From Lachnospiraceae bacterium (GTDB taxonomy: Bacteria > Bacillota_A > Clostridia > Lachnospirales > Lachnospiraceae), in assembly GCA_021770615.1 (NCBI GenBank), contig JAETQR010000033.1, positions 1 through 61,159 of the forward strand: 61,159 bases of DNA. Reading direction: 5' to 3'. Each line of letters opens with the position of its first letter. Within the stretch, counting starts at the first letter, position 1. The notes below the pieces were generated by a model. The model searched no databases, was not told where the DNA came from, and saw only the letters and a program-made list of their open reading frames with translations. The translations under genes were made by a program, and so were the position numbers. Below are positions 44,403 through 53,903 of the stretch, in pieces.

Positions 44403-44954
44403 ATGAAAGGATTTAATCGGCCAAACCAATTATTTTCTCTCTGTGGTTTGAATTGCGGGCTTTGCCCTATGTTTTTGAATCAATATTGTCCTGGCTGCGG
44501 TGGTGGCGAAGGTAATCAATCCTGCAAAATCGCAAAGTACAGCATGGAGCATGATGGTGCTCAATATTGCTTTCAATGCAAAGAGTACCCTTGTGATAAA
44601 TACGCTCATATTGACGATTTTGATTCCTTCATAACACACTGGAACCGAAAATCCGATATGGAAAAGGCCAAACGCCTTGGGATAGACGCTTATAATACAG
44701 AGCAGGCGGAGAAGACCAACATTCTGGAGGTTTTATTATCTAATTATAATGATGGCCGCAAAAAGACACTTTTTTGTGTAGCGGTCAACCTGCTGGAACT
44801 GCAAGACCTGCAAACGGTACTTAAAGAAGTTGACTGTAAACCTGATATGGAAACACTGCCGCTTAAAGAAAAAAGCGCCTTTGTTGCTGGATTACTGCAG
44901 GATGCAGCAGAAATGAAAAATATTGATTTAAAGCTACGCAAGAAAAAGGGATAA
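44403..44954 (+). CDS. DUF3795 protein
   Basis: A 183-residue protein after GAGGAG. The cysteine-rich first half has LCGLNCGLCPMFLNQ, CPGCGGG, YCFQCKEYPCDKY. The second half is helical (LEVLLSNYNDGRKK, LLELQDLQTVLKEV). It is the intact relative of the pseudogene at 36877-37300, and the two share long stretches of DNA. Function unknown; metal binding is likely. Confidence 0.85.
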   Translation: MKGFNRPNQLFSLCGLNCGLCPMFLNQYCPGCGGGEGNQSCKIAKYSMEHDGAQYCFQCKEYPCDKYAHIDDFDSFITHWNRKSDMEKAKRLGIDAYNTEQAEKTNILEVLLSNYNDGRKKTLFCVAVNLLELQDLQTVLKEVDCKPDMETLPLKEKSAFVAGLLQDAAEMKNIDLKLRKKKG

Positions 44955-45114
44955 TGTATTTGAAATAGTGGTGCAGGTATTACCGCAGTGATTATCGGAC
45001 AGGAAAACGGGAGAACCTAATCAATCAGCGATTGCAACAGTAAGTATTGCAAAGTTTGATTGATATTTGTTTCTGGTTTGAAAAAAGTAGTATTGCATTT
45101 AACGGAGGAACGAA

Positions 45115-45464
45115 ATGGAATATAAAGTAAATGATACAAATCTGATTAAGGCGACTATGATCTGGAACGTACACAAGCCGCATTATCTAAAACGCTGAAT
45201 ATTACGGCGTATGATAATAAAATGCTTGTAGGGTGTTTGCGTATGCTTACAGACGGATATTTTTTTGGAACAATTACAGAACTGCTTGTTCTCCCGAAGT
45301 ATCAAAAACAAGGTGTAGGTAGTAAACTTCTTGAACTTGCAAAGGAGAACGCCCCGACCATGTTGTATTTTGGCGCACAGCCGGGGGTAGAAGCATTTTA
45401 CGAAAAAAACGGCTGTCAAAAAAGCCTGCAATCATACATGATAGATAAAACAAAAGAAAGGTAG
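45115..45464 (+). pseudogene. GNAT acetyltransferase with internal deletion
   Basis: From the ATG at 45115 (GGAGG upstream) it reads MEYKVNDTNLIKA, then leaves the frame. Another frame gives DYDLERTQAALSKTLNITAY and continues as an intact GNAT end: ELLVLPKYQKQGVGSKLLEL and FYEKNGCQKS. About 20 residues around residue 14-35 are missing. The last codons (MIDKTKER) and the following bases recur at 59609 in front of the intact hydrolase. Confidence 0.75.
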
Positions 45465-45472
45465 GTGCGAAT

Positions 45473-45592
45473 ATGTCATATTTCAAATATCAAGATAAAT
45501 TCATTTTTTATGAAGAATACGGACAAGGCGAGCCGATTATATTATCTGCGAGTGAAATCTTAGATTGTGTGGAGGACTTTTGGAACAAATAA
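45473..45592 (+). pseudogene. Alpha/beta hydrolase remnant with a 700-bp internal deletion
   Basis: The first 22 codons (MSYFKYQDKFIFYEEYGQGE, PII) match the intact hydrolase at 59644. They then jump to the sequence just past that gene's active-site region, ending SEILDCVEDFWNK. The junction lies in CGATTAT (45534-45540), a heptamer that occurs at both deletion ends in the intact copy (59705 and 60405). So this copy arose by loss between short direct repeats. About 260 bases without a gene follow. Confidence 0.8.
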
Positions 45593-45853
45593 AATACAAT
45601 TTGGAGTTTTACAACAAGCATGCGAGTTCCACTGGCGGTTTTGAATTCATTTTCAGGCCGCCCTTTTCTTTTTATAAACTAAGGCTCCAGCCAAACAGTT
45701 CGGGCTTTAATATCACATTTCTCCAACATAAATAAAAATGGTAATTTTGCGTATCTTAGGAAATAATTAATCATTTATCCATTATATATAAACACATTAG
45801 TGTCACGGATCCGGTATAATGTATATGATTTAATCTGAAAGGAGTGTCATGCT

Positions 45854-46561
45854 TTGCTTGAAAAAATACTTGTTGTTGATGATGAGAAAGAAATTGCGGA
45901 TCTGATTGAAGTATATCTTCAGAATGAAAATATGGATGTATATAAGTTTTATTCAGGGGAGGAAGCGCTTGTCTGTATCGGGAGCACAGATTTTGATTTG
46001 GCTATATTGGATATCATGCTTCCGGATATCAGCGGACTTTCGATATGTCAGTCCATCCGAAGTAAGGAGTACACATATCCGGTAATTATGCTTACGGCTA
46101 AGGATGGAGAGACGGATAAAATTACCGGGCTTACACTCGGTGCAGATGATTATATTACAAAACCGTTCCTGCCCCTTGAGCTGGTAGCAAGGGTAAAGGC
46201 CCAGCTACGCCGTTACAAGAAATATAATGCGGGATCAGCGGTTCCGGCAGCAGATGAAATCTTTAAATATGCAGGTTTGACGATGAACATTAAGACATAT
46301 GAATGCCGGCTTAATGGAGAGACTCTGTCATTGACTCCTACGGAATTTTCCATACTAAGAATTCTTTTAGAGCACAAGTGCAGTGTCGTCAGTGCCGAAG
46401 AATTATTCCATGAAGTCTGGCAGGAAGAATATTATACCAAGAGTAACAATACAATTACCGTACACATCCGCCATCTTCGCGAGAAGATGAAGGATACCGG
46501 GGAAAATCCCAGATATATAAAAACGGTTTGGGGGGTAGGATATAAAATTGGTGAAATTTAA
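45854..46561 (+). CDS. OmpR-family response regulator, VanR-like
   Basis: A 235-residue protein from TTG at 45854 with GAAAGGAGTG upstream. The receiver domain has VDDEK, the phosphoacceptor Asp in LAILDIMLP and the Lys in TKPF. The C-terminal winged helix has SLTPTEFSILRILL and HIRHLREKM. It pairs with the kinase downstream, overlapping by 14 bases. Overall it resembles VanR-type regulators, but no van resistance genes are near. A TATAAT box lies at about 45821. Confidence 0.9.
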   Translation: MLEKILVVDDEKEIADLIEVYLQNENMDVYKFYSGEEALVCIGSTDFDLAILDIMLPDISGLSICQSIRSKEYTYPVIMLTAKDGETDKITGLTLGADDYITKPFLPLELVARVKAQLRRYKKYNAGSAVPAADEIFKYAGLTMNIKTYECRLNGETLSLTPTEFSILRILLEHKCSVVSAEELFHEVWQEEYYTKSNNTITVHIRHLREKMKDTGENPRYIKTVWGVGYKIGEI

Positions 46562-47696
46562 AAAAGCAAAGTACAATTATTCAAAACTCGGCCGTATTAC
46601 GTTTATCCGAGGATTATGGATTACAGTGGGAGCAGTTGCTGCAGTCTTTGGACTGCGGATGCTGACACGTGGACACTTGGCAGATGCGATTGTTAGGTGG
46701 TTTGCACGTAGTCTTTCAATCAGTGAGATGGAAGCTGATTTGTTATATTTCAAGCTAGTGACTGTCAATATGCAGTTTATTCTTGCGTTAGTCATAATCA
46801 TATTTGTTTTTTTGTTGTTCCGCATGCTGTTGGACACATATAAAAGATATTTCGATGAGGTAGTTACAGGGATTGACAAGCTTATGGAAGAAAGGGCAGC
46901 GATTTCCCTGTCTCCGGAACTGGAGAGTGTGGAGCATAAGCTGGCTGATGTAAAGCGGACACTTGCAGAAAGGGCGGATAAGGCTAAGAGGGCAGAGCAG
47001 CAGAAGAATGATTTGGTAGTATATCTGGCCCATGATATCAAAACCCCACTGACTTCAGTAATAGGATATCTCAGCCTTTTAGATGAAACACCGGATATGC
47101 CCGATGAGGAGAAAGCAAAATATATCCATACTGCATGGGAAAAGGCGAACCGGCTCAGGACCCTGGTGAATGAGTTTTTTGAGATTACCCGCAGCCATTC
47201 CGAATCTCTTCCGCTTCATAAGGCAAAGGTTGATCTTTTCTATATGATTGCTCAGATTTCAGATGAGTTGTATCCGCAGTTGAATGCATGCGGAAAAATC
47301 ATAGAGAATCATGTGGATGAGGACATATCTGTATATGGAGACTCTGATAAGCTGGCCAGAGTGTTTAATAATATCCTGAAAAATGCCATTTCTTATAGTG
47401 CGGAAAACAGCGTTATCAAAGTCTCAGCCATAGAGCTTTCAGCATGGACTGTGATTCGATTTGAAAATGATGGGGAAATTCCGGAGGATAAGCTCAATGT
47501 GATTTTTGATAAATTCTGCCGTTTAAGCAATGCGAGATTAAGCGAAACAGGAGGCTCCGGCCTGGGGCTCGCTATTGCAAAAAATATTATTGTACTGCAT
47601 GGCGGACAGATAAGGGCTGAAAGCAGTAATGGACGCACTGCTTTCATTATTGAAATCCCATCAGCATCATCCAAAATCTCTGTCACGGCATCTTAG
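46548..47696 (+). CDS. Sensor histidine kinase, VanS-like
   Basis: A 382-residue kinase with membrane segments at about 22-42 and 77-97, a HAMP-like helical linker, the HisKA motif AHDIKTPLTSVIGYL (His about 164) and an ATPase domain with NNILKNAISYS, and GGSGLGLAIAKNI. The short extracellular loop (about 35 residues) fits VanS-type sensors. It has no other neighbour in its operon; the following gene is an HxlR regulator. Confidence 0.9.
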   Translation: MVKFKKAKYNYSKLGRITFIRGLWITVGAVAAVFGLRMLTRGHLADAIVRWFARSLSISEMEADLLYFKLVTVNMQFILALVIIIFVFLLFRMLLDTYKRYFDEVVTGIDKLMEERAAISLSPELESVEHKLADVKRTLAERADKAKRAEQQKNDLVVYLAHDIKTPLTSVIGYLSLLDETPDMPDEEKAKYIHTAWEKANRLRTLVNEFFEITRSHSESLPLHKAKVDLFYMIAQISDELYPQLNACGKIIENHVDEDISVYGDSDKLARVFNNILKNAISYSAENSVIKVSAIELSAWTVIRFENDGEIPEDKLNVIFDKFCRLSNARLSETGGSGLGLAIAKNIIVLHGGQIRAESSNGRTAFIIEIPSASSKISVTAS

Positions 47697-47787
47697 CGAT
47701 TTTAATACATCTGTCATTTCAATCGACCTGATAGAACAGGCGGGGAATCAGACGATTATATAATACATTGAAAAGGTGGTGAGCATT

Positions 47788-48147
47788 TTGAAAATTCGCA
47801 GTGAATTTACATGTCCGTTAGAATTGGTTCACGATATGGTAAAGGGCAAATGGAAACTTATTATAATTTTTAATTTGAGGAAAGGCTCGTGCTCATTTTC
47901 TGATTTGTTACATAGCATTGATGGAATAAGTCAAAAAATGCTTTTGGAGCAACTGAAAGAATTAAAACAGTTTGGCTTAGTCGGGAAAAAATCCTACGCT
48001 GGTTATCCTCTCAAAGTAGAATATTTTCTAACTGATATGGGCTTAAAAATGCTATCAGCGATTGAGATAATGCAGGGTATTGGTATAGAGTATATGGTAA
48101 AACACGGAATGTCAGAAATTCTTGATGAAAAAGGAATTTGTTATTGA
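47788..48147 (+). CDS. HxlR-family transcription regulator
   Basis: 119 residues from TTG at 47788 (AAAAGGTGG upstream; GTG codons at 47776 and 47779 are alternatives). It has the HxlR winged helix: CPLELVHDMVKGKWKLII, FSDLLHSIDGISQKMLLEQL, and KVEYFLTDMG. The family often senses electrophiles or redox state. It is followed after 88 bases by an isochorismatase-like hydrolase, its likely target. Confidence 0.87.
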   Translation: MKIRSEFTCPLELVHDMVKGKWKLIIIFNLRKGSCSFSDLLHSIDGISQKMLLEQLKELKQFGLVGKKSYAGYPLKVEYFLTDMGLKMLSAIEIMQGIGIEYMVKHGMSEILDEKGICY

Positions 48148-48235
48148 CGCTATGCACGAAAAAGTAAGTAATTTACTTGCTGGCGGCTTTCATGTATTAT
48201 TTTATCATATAGAAATGTAGAAGGGATTTGATAAA

Positions 48236-48775
48236 ATGGATACTGCATTAGTAATAATTGACGTTCAAAATGACTATTTTCCACAAGGGAAATGTGAGCT
48301 TTTTCAATCAGAACAGGCATTAAAGGTCACAAAAAGACTGCTGAAACATTTTAGAGAAAGGAAACTCCCGATTTTTTATGTACAACACATATCACCAGAG
48401 GACGCAGCTTTTTTTCTCCCAAATACGAAAGGCGTTCAACTTCATAAGGAGATAGAACCTTTAGGTTCAGAATATATTATTGTAAAGCATACGCCTAATG
48501 GCTTCCATGAAACAACATTGCAAGAAAAATTAACCTCTTTGTCAATAAAGAATTTGGTAATGTGTGGAATGATGACACATATGTGTGTAGATACGACTGT
48601 GAGAGCTGCAAAAGATCTTGGTTATTTGGTTACTCTTATATCTGACGCTTGTGCAACAAAAGACTTAGAATGGAACGGTCTAAAGCTGTCTGCAAGTTTT
48701 ATCAATGATGTATATATGGCTTCACTGAATGGTAGATTTGCAACGGTTATGTCAAGTACAGATTATTTGCTGTAA
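48236..48775 (+). CDS. Isochorismatase-family cysteine hydrolase
   Basis: A 179-residue protein after GAAGGGATT. The catalytic triad is visible: Asp in VIIDVQNDYF (about 9), Lys in IVKHTPNGF (about 83) and Cys in MMTHMCVDTT (about 117). The family includes nicotinamidases and isochorismatases; no specificity feature stands out. It sits downstream of the HxlR regulator, a common arrangement. Confidence 0.88.
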   Translation: MDTALVIIDVQNDYFPQGKCELFQSEQALKVTKRLLKHFRERKLPIFYVQHISPEDAAFFLPNTKGVQLHKEIEPLGSEYIIVKHTPNGFHETTLQEKLTSLSIKNLVMCGMMTHMCVDTTVRAAKDLGYLVTLISDACATKDLEWNGLKLSASFINDVYMASLNGRFATVMSSTDYLL

Positions 48776-48896
48776 ATGTCAAGTCAACTCAGACTGTTAC
48801 GGCAGGGGCGAAAAGACGTTGTATAATAGGGCTTTTCGGGCACGGAAATCAAGCGGCAAGATTGTACTTTTCCCGCATAAACAGCGTCCTGTCGCA

Positions 48897-48943
48897 TACA
48901 TGGCCACAGCACCCGCAACAAGACCGGGTGCTGTGGCCCATGT
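48897..48943. repeat. Very strong hairpin between converging genes
   Basis: Fourteen-base perfect arms GGCCACAGCACCCG and CGGGTGCTGTGGCC are extended outward by TACAT/ATGTA with one bulged C. It lies between the plus-strand isochorismatase gene and the minus-strand small membrane gene. No T-run follows on either side. It might be a bidirectional terminator of an unusual kind or a mobile hairpin repeat. Confidence 0.6.
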
Positions 48944-48951
48944 ACGGCTGA

Positions 48952-49080
48952 CTAATCTCCATCATTATGTGGACACTTTTTGGGATTCTTTTTATCATTG
49001 TATTTTTTCATAATAACCATTTTTAGTAAGCCAACGACAATCAAAACCGCGGCAATGATAATCCACCAGTATTGCTTCAT
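48952..49080 (-). CDS. 42-residue single-pass membrane peptide
   Basis: The frame MKQYWWIIIAAVLIVVGLLK continues with KMVIMKKYNDKKN and ends CPHNDGD. It has a good AAAGGGAGTG site at 10-base spacing. It contains one membrane helix (about 5-24) and a basic tail with a Cys-Pro-His motif. It is the last gene of the minus-strand block holding the broken ABC transporter. Such small peptides can accompany ABC exporters, but the function is unknown. Confidence 0.6.
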   Translation of the reverse strand: MKQYWWIIIAAVLIVVGLLKMVIMKKYNDKKNPKKCPHNDGD

Positions 49081-49148
49081 AACCTAATTCACTCCCTTTC
49101 AGTTGTCTTAAATCATCTGCCCCGTCCTATGCAGAATGGGGAAGTTGA

Positions 49149-50059
49149 TTATCCTGCCAGCTTCTGAAACAGACGTTTTGTAAGGAAATAATACCAGATT
49201 AAAGCTGCCGCCAAAGCCATGGGAAAATAAAGAACCGCCTCACTCTGTACGGCTTTAGCTGCCCAAAATGATGGAAGGAAGCCAACCGCAAACTGGCAGT
49301 AACTATCAATCAAGAAGGGGGCTGGTATTCCTAGTAATGTAAGTGTAGCCAGTTTTGTAACTGCCATTCCCTCCAGTTTATTAGCGGAAAGGGTAATGAT
49401 CATCAGGGCCACCATGATAGCCTGGACCGCCCCTAAAACGGACAAGCCTAAAACCATGATGGCGGACCGTTTTTCCAATGAAAAGACTACCATCACAATA
49501 AATGTAACAACCGTTGACAGAGTTGCAGGCATTCCAAGTCTTGAAAAAATATACCCTGATTTTCCAAGCGGAGTTATTGAAAAATACCTGGAAACTTTAT
49601 CATCAATTTCTTCTAAGGTAATCATGGCAAAAGCAAAACAAAGAAGCACTGGTGCCATGATAGAAAGGAACAAGTCAAACATCGGATAATAGGGCTGTAA
49701 AGAAAATTTTGCCGCTTTTTCTATCAATGGGAAAATTTGCCGCAAGAACAAGAACCAAATCCAAAAACGGGTTCTGGCTGTACCCTGTTATTAAATTCAT
49801 GCAGGCCATAAATGGAAAGAACCGTAAAATTTCCGGTAGGTTTTTGACTTTTTTCAAGTAAAACAATCGCTCCCATGAAGAACAGCCCCATGGCCGCCGG
49901 ATCGGAATAAATCATAATGGCGGCTGCATTGTGTTTCCAGTTATCCGGTAAAGCTGTAATGCCGAAGACATAAATCACCGTCAAAACAAAATAAATAAAG
50001 TAAAAGCCATATTTCCATTGGAAGTGAATATCGCCGCAGACTAATCTTCTTAATTTCAT
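49149..50059 (-). pseudogene. ABC transporter permease, frameshifted
   Basis: Two minus-strand frames make one membrane protein. The first (from ATG at 50059) has MKLRRLVCGDIHFQWKYG and GAIVLLEKSQ; the second (to 49149) has FAFAMITLEEIDDKVSRY, LGKSGYIFSRLG and four or five membrane segments. The middle (about 49740-49860) fits neither frame well, so a deletion or several indels occurred. This resembles ABC-2 type exporter permeases. Its start overlaps the stop of the ATPase remnant. Confidence 0.7.
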
Positions 50060-50130
50060 TGCAGCGTCCTCCCTGTTATATCCACGAAAATATCATTTAA
50101 TGTCGGCTCACTGCTGTGGACAGAGACCTA
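50060..50130 (-). pseudogene. ABC transporter ATPase, C-terminal remnant
   Basis: The last 20-odd codons read SEPTLNDIFVDITGR and end in a stop overlapping the permease ATG (ATGA). This is the standard end of an ABC ATPase. Everything upstream, including Walker A and the signature motif, is missing. The DNA beyond about 50130 is unrelated and leads to the divergent AraC gene. Confidence 0.7.
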
Positions 50131-50219
50131 GCGATTTCCTGAAAAAAAGCGCATTGTGTGATAAGCCCGGTAAAAAATAAGATGATATAATGTGAACATC
50201 AAATACAGGAGGTACAACA

Positions 50220-51149
50220 ATGTACGCATGGGAAGCAATCGAACAATCCTTAACATTTATCGAGGAACGCTTAACAGAAGAAATTTATACGGAGGAACTG
50301 GCAAATATCGCCGGCCTGTCCCCTTTCTATTTTCAGCGTTTGTTCAAGCGGCTGGTAAATAAACCGGTTCAGGAATATGTGAAGCTCCGCCGCCTGGCAA
50401 AGGTGATTGAAAATCTGGGTAATACCGAACAGAGAATACTTGACGTTGCCCTGGACTATGGCTTTACAAGCCATGCAAATTTTACGCGGGCCTTCAAGGA
50501 AACGTATGGAATCACACCCGAAGAGTACAGGAGAGATTTACCAATGCTCAACACATTCGACAAGCCGGAAGTTTCCATGAATTACGTTTTAGTAGATGAA
50601 GGGGTTCCGCTGGTGGTAGGAAATATCGTCTTGGAAATCCAGAGAAAAACGTTGGCGGAACCGGAAGTTTATCTCGGCTTGGAAACGGAAGTTTGTATTT
50701 CTGAACAAATTCCGGCTGGTGAAAGCACAGGTGTAGATGTGCCGGGACAGCTCTGGAAACGCTACCATATGGAGAAGACGTCAATCGCAGAAGACTTCGA
50801 TACAAATGTGGAAATGGGAATGTCCCATACGGAAGATACGGTACAGGGCCTTTTCACGTATTTTGCGGGAGGTCTTGTTCGAAATATCCCGGATAAACAG
50901 CAGGGAGACTTTGTAAAGAGAGAACTCCCTGCGGGAGAATACATCGTTTGCAGGATTGAAGCAGAAAATTTTGAGGATTTGGTAACGGTTGCCTTGAATC
51001 AGGGTGAAAAATACCTTTTTGGTACATGGCTGCCGCATCACAGCTTAACAACGGAGCCATTCTCAGCAGAAAAGTATTATCGTGCCTTAAAAGATATGGC
51101 CTGTATGGAAATTTGGGTCAAGCCTATACCATTGGAAAAAAAAGAGTAG
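50220..51149 (+). CDS. AraC-family regulator with GyrI-like effector domain
   Basis: A 309-residue protein after AGGAGG. Two helix-turn-helix units lie at about residues 22-100 (LANIAGLSPFYFQRLFKR, ILDVALDYGFTSHANF, KETYGITPEEYRR). The C-terminal 170 residues form a GyrI-like small-molecule-binding domain (FTYFAGGLV, LPAGEYIVCRIEAE). It is divergent from the ABC remnant, which it may once have controlled. It is followed by a DUF3788 gene after 14 bases. Confidence 0.88.
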   Translation: MYAWEAIEQSLTFIEERLTEEIYTEELANIAGLSPFYFQRLFKRLVNKPVQEYVKLRRLAKVIENLGNTEQRILDVALDYGFTSHANFTRAFKETYGITPEEYRRDLPMLNTFDKPEVSMNYVLVDEGVPLVVGNIVLEIQRKTLAEPEVYLGLETEVCISEQIPAGESTGVDVPGQLWKRYHMEKTSIAEDFDTNVEMGMSHTEDTVQGLFTYFAGGLVRNIPDKQQGDFVKRELPAGEYIVCRIEAENFEDLVTVALNQGEKYLFGTWLPHHSLTTEPFSAEKYYRALKDMACMEIWVKPIPLEKKE

Positions 51150-51162
51150 GAGGGATATTGGG

Positions 51163-51594
51163 ATGGATTGGAATATGCTTTATACAAACGGCGATGCTCC
51201 ATCTCTGAAGCAAATAGCGGAGTATATTGACAATCCGCTATGGGCAGAGTTTGACAGCCGTATCCGGTCCGCTTACCGGATTAAGCTTTATATGGATTAC
51301 AGCCGCTGTTCCATGCAGCCAGGCTGGAATATTAAATACAAGAAAAGCGGGAAATCTCTTTGTACCTGTTACCCAATGCAGGGTTATTTTATCGCTCTTG
51401 TGGTGATAGGAAGCCGTGAACTTACGGAGGCAGAATTATTAATGCCGTTATTTTCTGACTATGTGCAGAAAGTATTCAGAGATGCAAAAACTGGTAACGG
51501 ACAGAAATGGCTGATGTTAGAAGTACGGGATAAGGAGATTATGGATAATGTTTTTGAACTGATAAATCTTAGAAAGAGGAGTATATCGCCTTAG
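51163..51594 (+). CDS. DUF3788-like protein
   Basis: A 143-residue protein after GGAGGG. SRIRSAYRIKLYMDYSRC, GWNIKYKKSGKSLCTCYP and FIALVVIGSRELTEAE fit the DUF3788 family. It directly follows the AraC regulator. The function is not known. About 190 bases with only a small CGCGCGCCTTCGGGCGCG hairpin follow. Confidence 0.75.
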   Translation: MDWNMLYTNGDAPSLKQIAEYIDNPLWAEFDSRIRSAYRIKLYMDYSRCSMQPGWNIKYKKSGKSLCTCYPMQGYFIALVVIGSRELTEAELLMPLFSDYVQKVFRDAKTGNGQKWLMLEVRDKEIMDNVFELINLRKRSISP

Positions 51595-51833
51595 GAATTT
51601 CTTAATCATTCATTTACCATTCCATAGAAAATCAATTATTTCATAGCGCCGAAGCAGGTTACTGGTTTCTCTTTCGTATTTCATACTAATCTCCATTCCG
51701 CGCGCCTTCGGGCGCGGCACAAATAGTAATGAAAGATTTTCAAGCCCTCTACTCCATGAGATAATAGCTTCAAGAAACTACAGTTTACAAGGAACTACAC
51801 AGGGTAACGGTCTGGCGGGCATTGTAGCGCCCG

Positions 51834-52535
51834 TCAGATTTTCCATGTGATGTTCAACTTGTCGCTTGTGGCGGCGATAGTGGTAATCAGTAAATCCACC
51901 ACCCGCCGCTTATCGTCAAAGGATACGTTGTCCCATGTGTCCAGATAGCCGGAAACCTGTTTAACCTGTTCCGGGCTGATGGTGTCCATGGTCAGTTCGG
52001 CTATCTTCTTCACAAGCTCCTGCTTGCGGCTGTCCAGCTCGGCTATCTTCACATTCACATAGGAGAGCAGGACATTGTTCGCCCCGGTCAGACTGTCCAC
52101 CAGCTTTTCAATCTCATTGTCCACGCGGGCAAGCTCCACTTGCAGGGCGGCGATTTTCGGGTTGGCCTTTGCCGCTTTCTTCCGGCCCGTCAGCGTCTTG
52201 TAGCCCTCCAGCTTCTTTACAATGCGCTGATAGACAAGCCCCTCTAATTCTACCGTGACGATTTTTCCACAGCCGGGACAGCTTTTATTATCCAGCCGCT
52301 TTGTGCAACGTAGGTACTGCTTGCCTACCCGGTTGACGATACTCATAAGGGCATAGCCACAGTTGCCGCACTTGATTTTTCCCGCCAGCCAGGTATGGGT
52401 AGCTTTCCGGGCCGACTGGATTTTCATGTTGTTCATCAGCTTCCGGCGGCACGCCAGCCATATATCAGAGGGAACGATTCCCTCATGGGGCGCAAGCACC
52501 AGCAATTGGTCTTTGAGATTGTGTAGCTTTCATAG
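51834..52535 (-). pseudogene. Large serine recombinase, C-terminal half only
   Basis: About 230 residues remain. DQLLVLAPHEGIVPSDIW and the zinc ribbon CGNCGY ... CTKRL ... CPGCG mark the recombinase DNA-binding part. It is followed by a coiled coil (about 125-180) and SFDDKRRVVDLLITTI. The N-terminal catalytic resolvase domain with its serine is absent, and the frame stops just upstream of KLHNLKDQ. It cannot recombine alone. Its end lies 34 bases inside the left inverted repeat, as is usual for an integrase at an element end. Confidence 0.85.
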
Positions 52536-52740
52536 TTGTTGAAAACATTTGTTGTCAAGGTTCAGTTCTTGACTACGAGTTTTATTTTCGTAGCAAGGTG
52601 CTGTTCACCGATGAACTAAGATAAGTCTACACCTAAATGACCGCCCGCCCCGTATATCCATAAAGTCGGAAATCAGCCCGGAAAACTCACTATTTCCACG
52701 CTCTCGGAATTGTGGTAGAATACAAAAAGGAGGAGATTGT

Positions 52741-53046
52741 ATGGACATATATGTCGAACGGATAGGGAAAGTGATAACTTTAGAGGAATGGAAAAAATAT
52801 GTGCAATCAGACAAAGAATTGTCATTATCAGAACAAGGAAAGGGGATAAATCCCTTAACCCGTACAACAATGTATTTTGAAATTCCAGGTAGAGTTATCT
52901 ATAAAAATAACTATGAGATTTATTATGAAAACGGAAAGATTGGCTGTGACGGTTTATCAGATGAGATTCAAGGAAAACTGATTGAGATAGCCCGGTTTTT
53001 TAATGCTAAAGTTTTCGATTGCGGTGAAGAAATAAAATTTGATTAA
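52741..53046 (+). CDS. Small hypothetical protein, possible immunity-type
   Basis: A 101-residue acidic protein after GGAGG: ITLEEWKKYVQSDKELSL, NPLTRTTMYFEIPG, FYENGKIG-type segment and ARFFNAKVFDCGEE. I have seen this pattern in widespread small proteins without firm function. Its setting next to a SUKH-type gene hints at an immunity or defence-related role, but nothing proves it. The AT-rich composition differs from the GC-rich regulator downstream, and a TAGAAT-type -10 lies at about 52716. Confidence 0.55.
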   Translation: MDIYVERIGKVITLEEWKKYVQSDKELSLSEQGKGINPLTRTTMYFEIPGRVIYKNNYEIYYENGKIGCDGLSDEIQGKLIEIARFFNAKVFDCGEEIKFD

Positions 53047-53069
53047 AGATTAAAGAAAAGAGATAACAC

Positions 53070-53870
53070 ATGGAATTATCTATACAGGAACGCTTAAAAG
53101 ACCTGCGTGTGGAGCGTGGGCTGACGCTGGAACAGCTTGCGGAGCAGACCCACCTCTCCAAGTCTGCGCTGGGCAGTTATGAAGCGGAGGACTTCAAAGA
53201 CATCAGCCACTATGCCCTTATCAAGCTGGCGAAGTTTTACGGTGTGACTGCCGATTATCTGCTGGGACTGTCTGAAACAAAAAATCACCCAAACGCCGAT
53301 CTTGCAGAACTGCATTTGAGTGACGATATGATTGAACTGCTGAAAAGCGGGCTGGTGGACAATTCCCTCTTGTGTGAACTGGCGGCGCACCCGGATTTTC
53401 CCCGGCTCATGGCTGACCTTGAAATCTATGTGAATGGCGTGGCGGTGAAGCAGGTGCAGACCGTAAACGCCATAGTGGACACCATGAGCCCAACGATTAT
53501 GAAGCAGTACAATCCCGGCTTGACCGACCCGCAGTTAAGACAGCTTGTCGCCGCCCACATTGACGATGACAACTTTTGCCGCTATGTGATACAGCAGGAC
53601 ATAAACGGCATAGCCCTTGACCTGCGGGAAGCACATAAGGACGATTTTTTCAGCGTCCCGGAGGACACCCCGCTGAAAGGATTGTTGCAAGCCGCTGATG
53701 AAACCGCCAGCCCGGACAGCGACCCGGAGCAAGCGTCACTGGCGTTTATCTGCAAGCGGCTCCGGCTGAACTTTAAGAAGCTGTCCGAGGAAGAAAAGAA
53801 GTGGCTCAAAAGGATTTCGGAGAAGTCGGACTTGCTGAAAAATTCAAACCCACAGCGGGGGAGAAAGTAA
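53070..53870 (+). CDS. XRE-type regulator of a conjugative element
   Basis: A 266-residue protein. The N-terminal helix-turn-helix (about 5-70) reads LRVERGLTLEQLAEQTHLS and KSALGSYEAED. It ends in a DYLLGLSETKN motif typical of Cro/CI-like regulators in conjugative elements. The rest is helical and unassigned. Its G+C content is clearly higher than that of both neighbours, so it belongs to the element backbone while the two flanking small genes are later cargo. Confidence 0.85.
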   Translation: MELSIQERLKDLRVERGLTLEQLAEQTHLSKSALGSYEAEDFKDISHYALIKLAKFYGVTADYLLGLSETKNHPNADLAELHLSDDMIELLKSGLVDNSLLCELAAHPDFPRLMADLEIYVNGVAVKQVQTVNAIVDTMSPTIMKQYNPGLTDPQLRQLVAAHIDDDNFCRYVIQQDINGIALDLREAHKDDFFSVPEDTPLKGLLQAADETASPDSDPEQASLAFICKRLRLNFKKLSEEEKKWLKRISEKSDLLKNSNPQRGRK

Positions 53871-53903
53871 GAGAATGACAAACAGGAATTGATGGAGGAT
53901 AAA

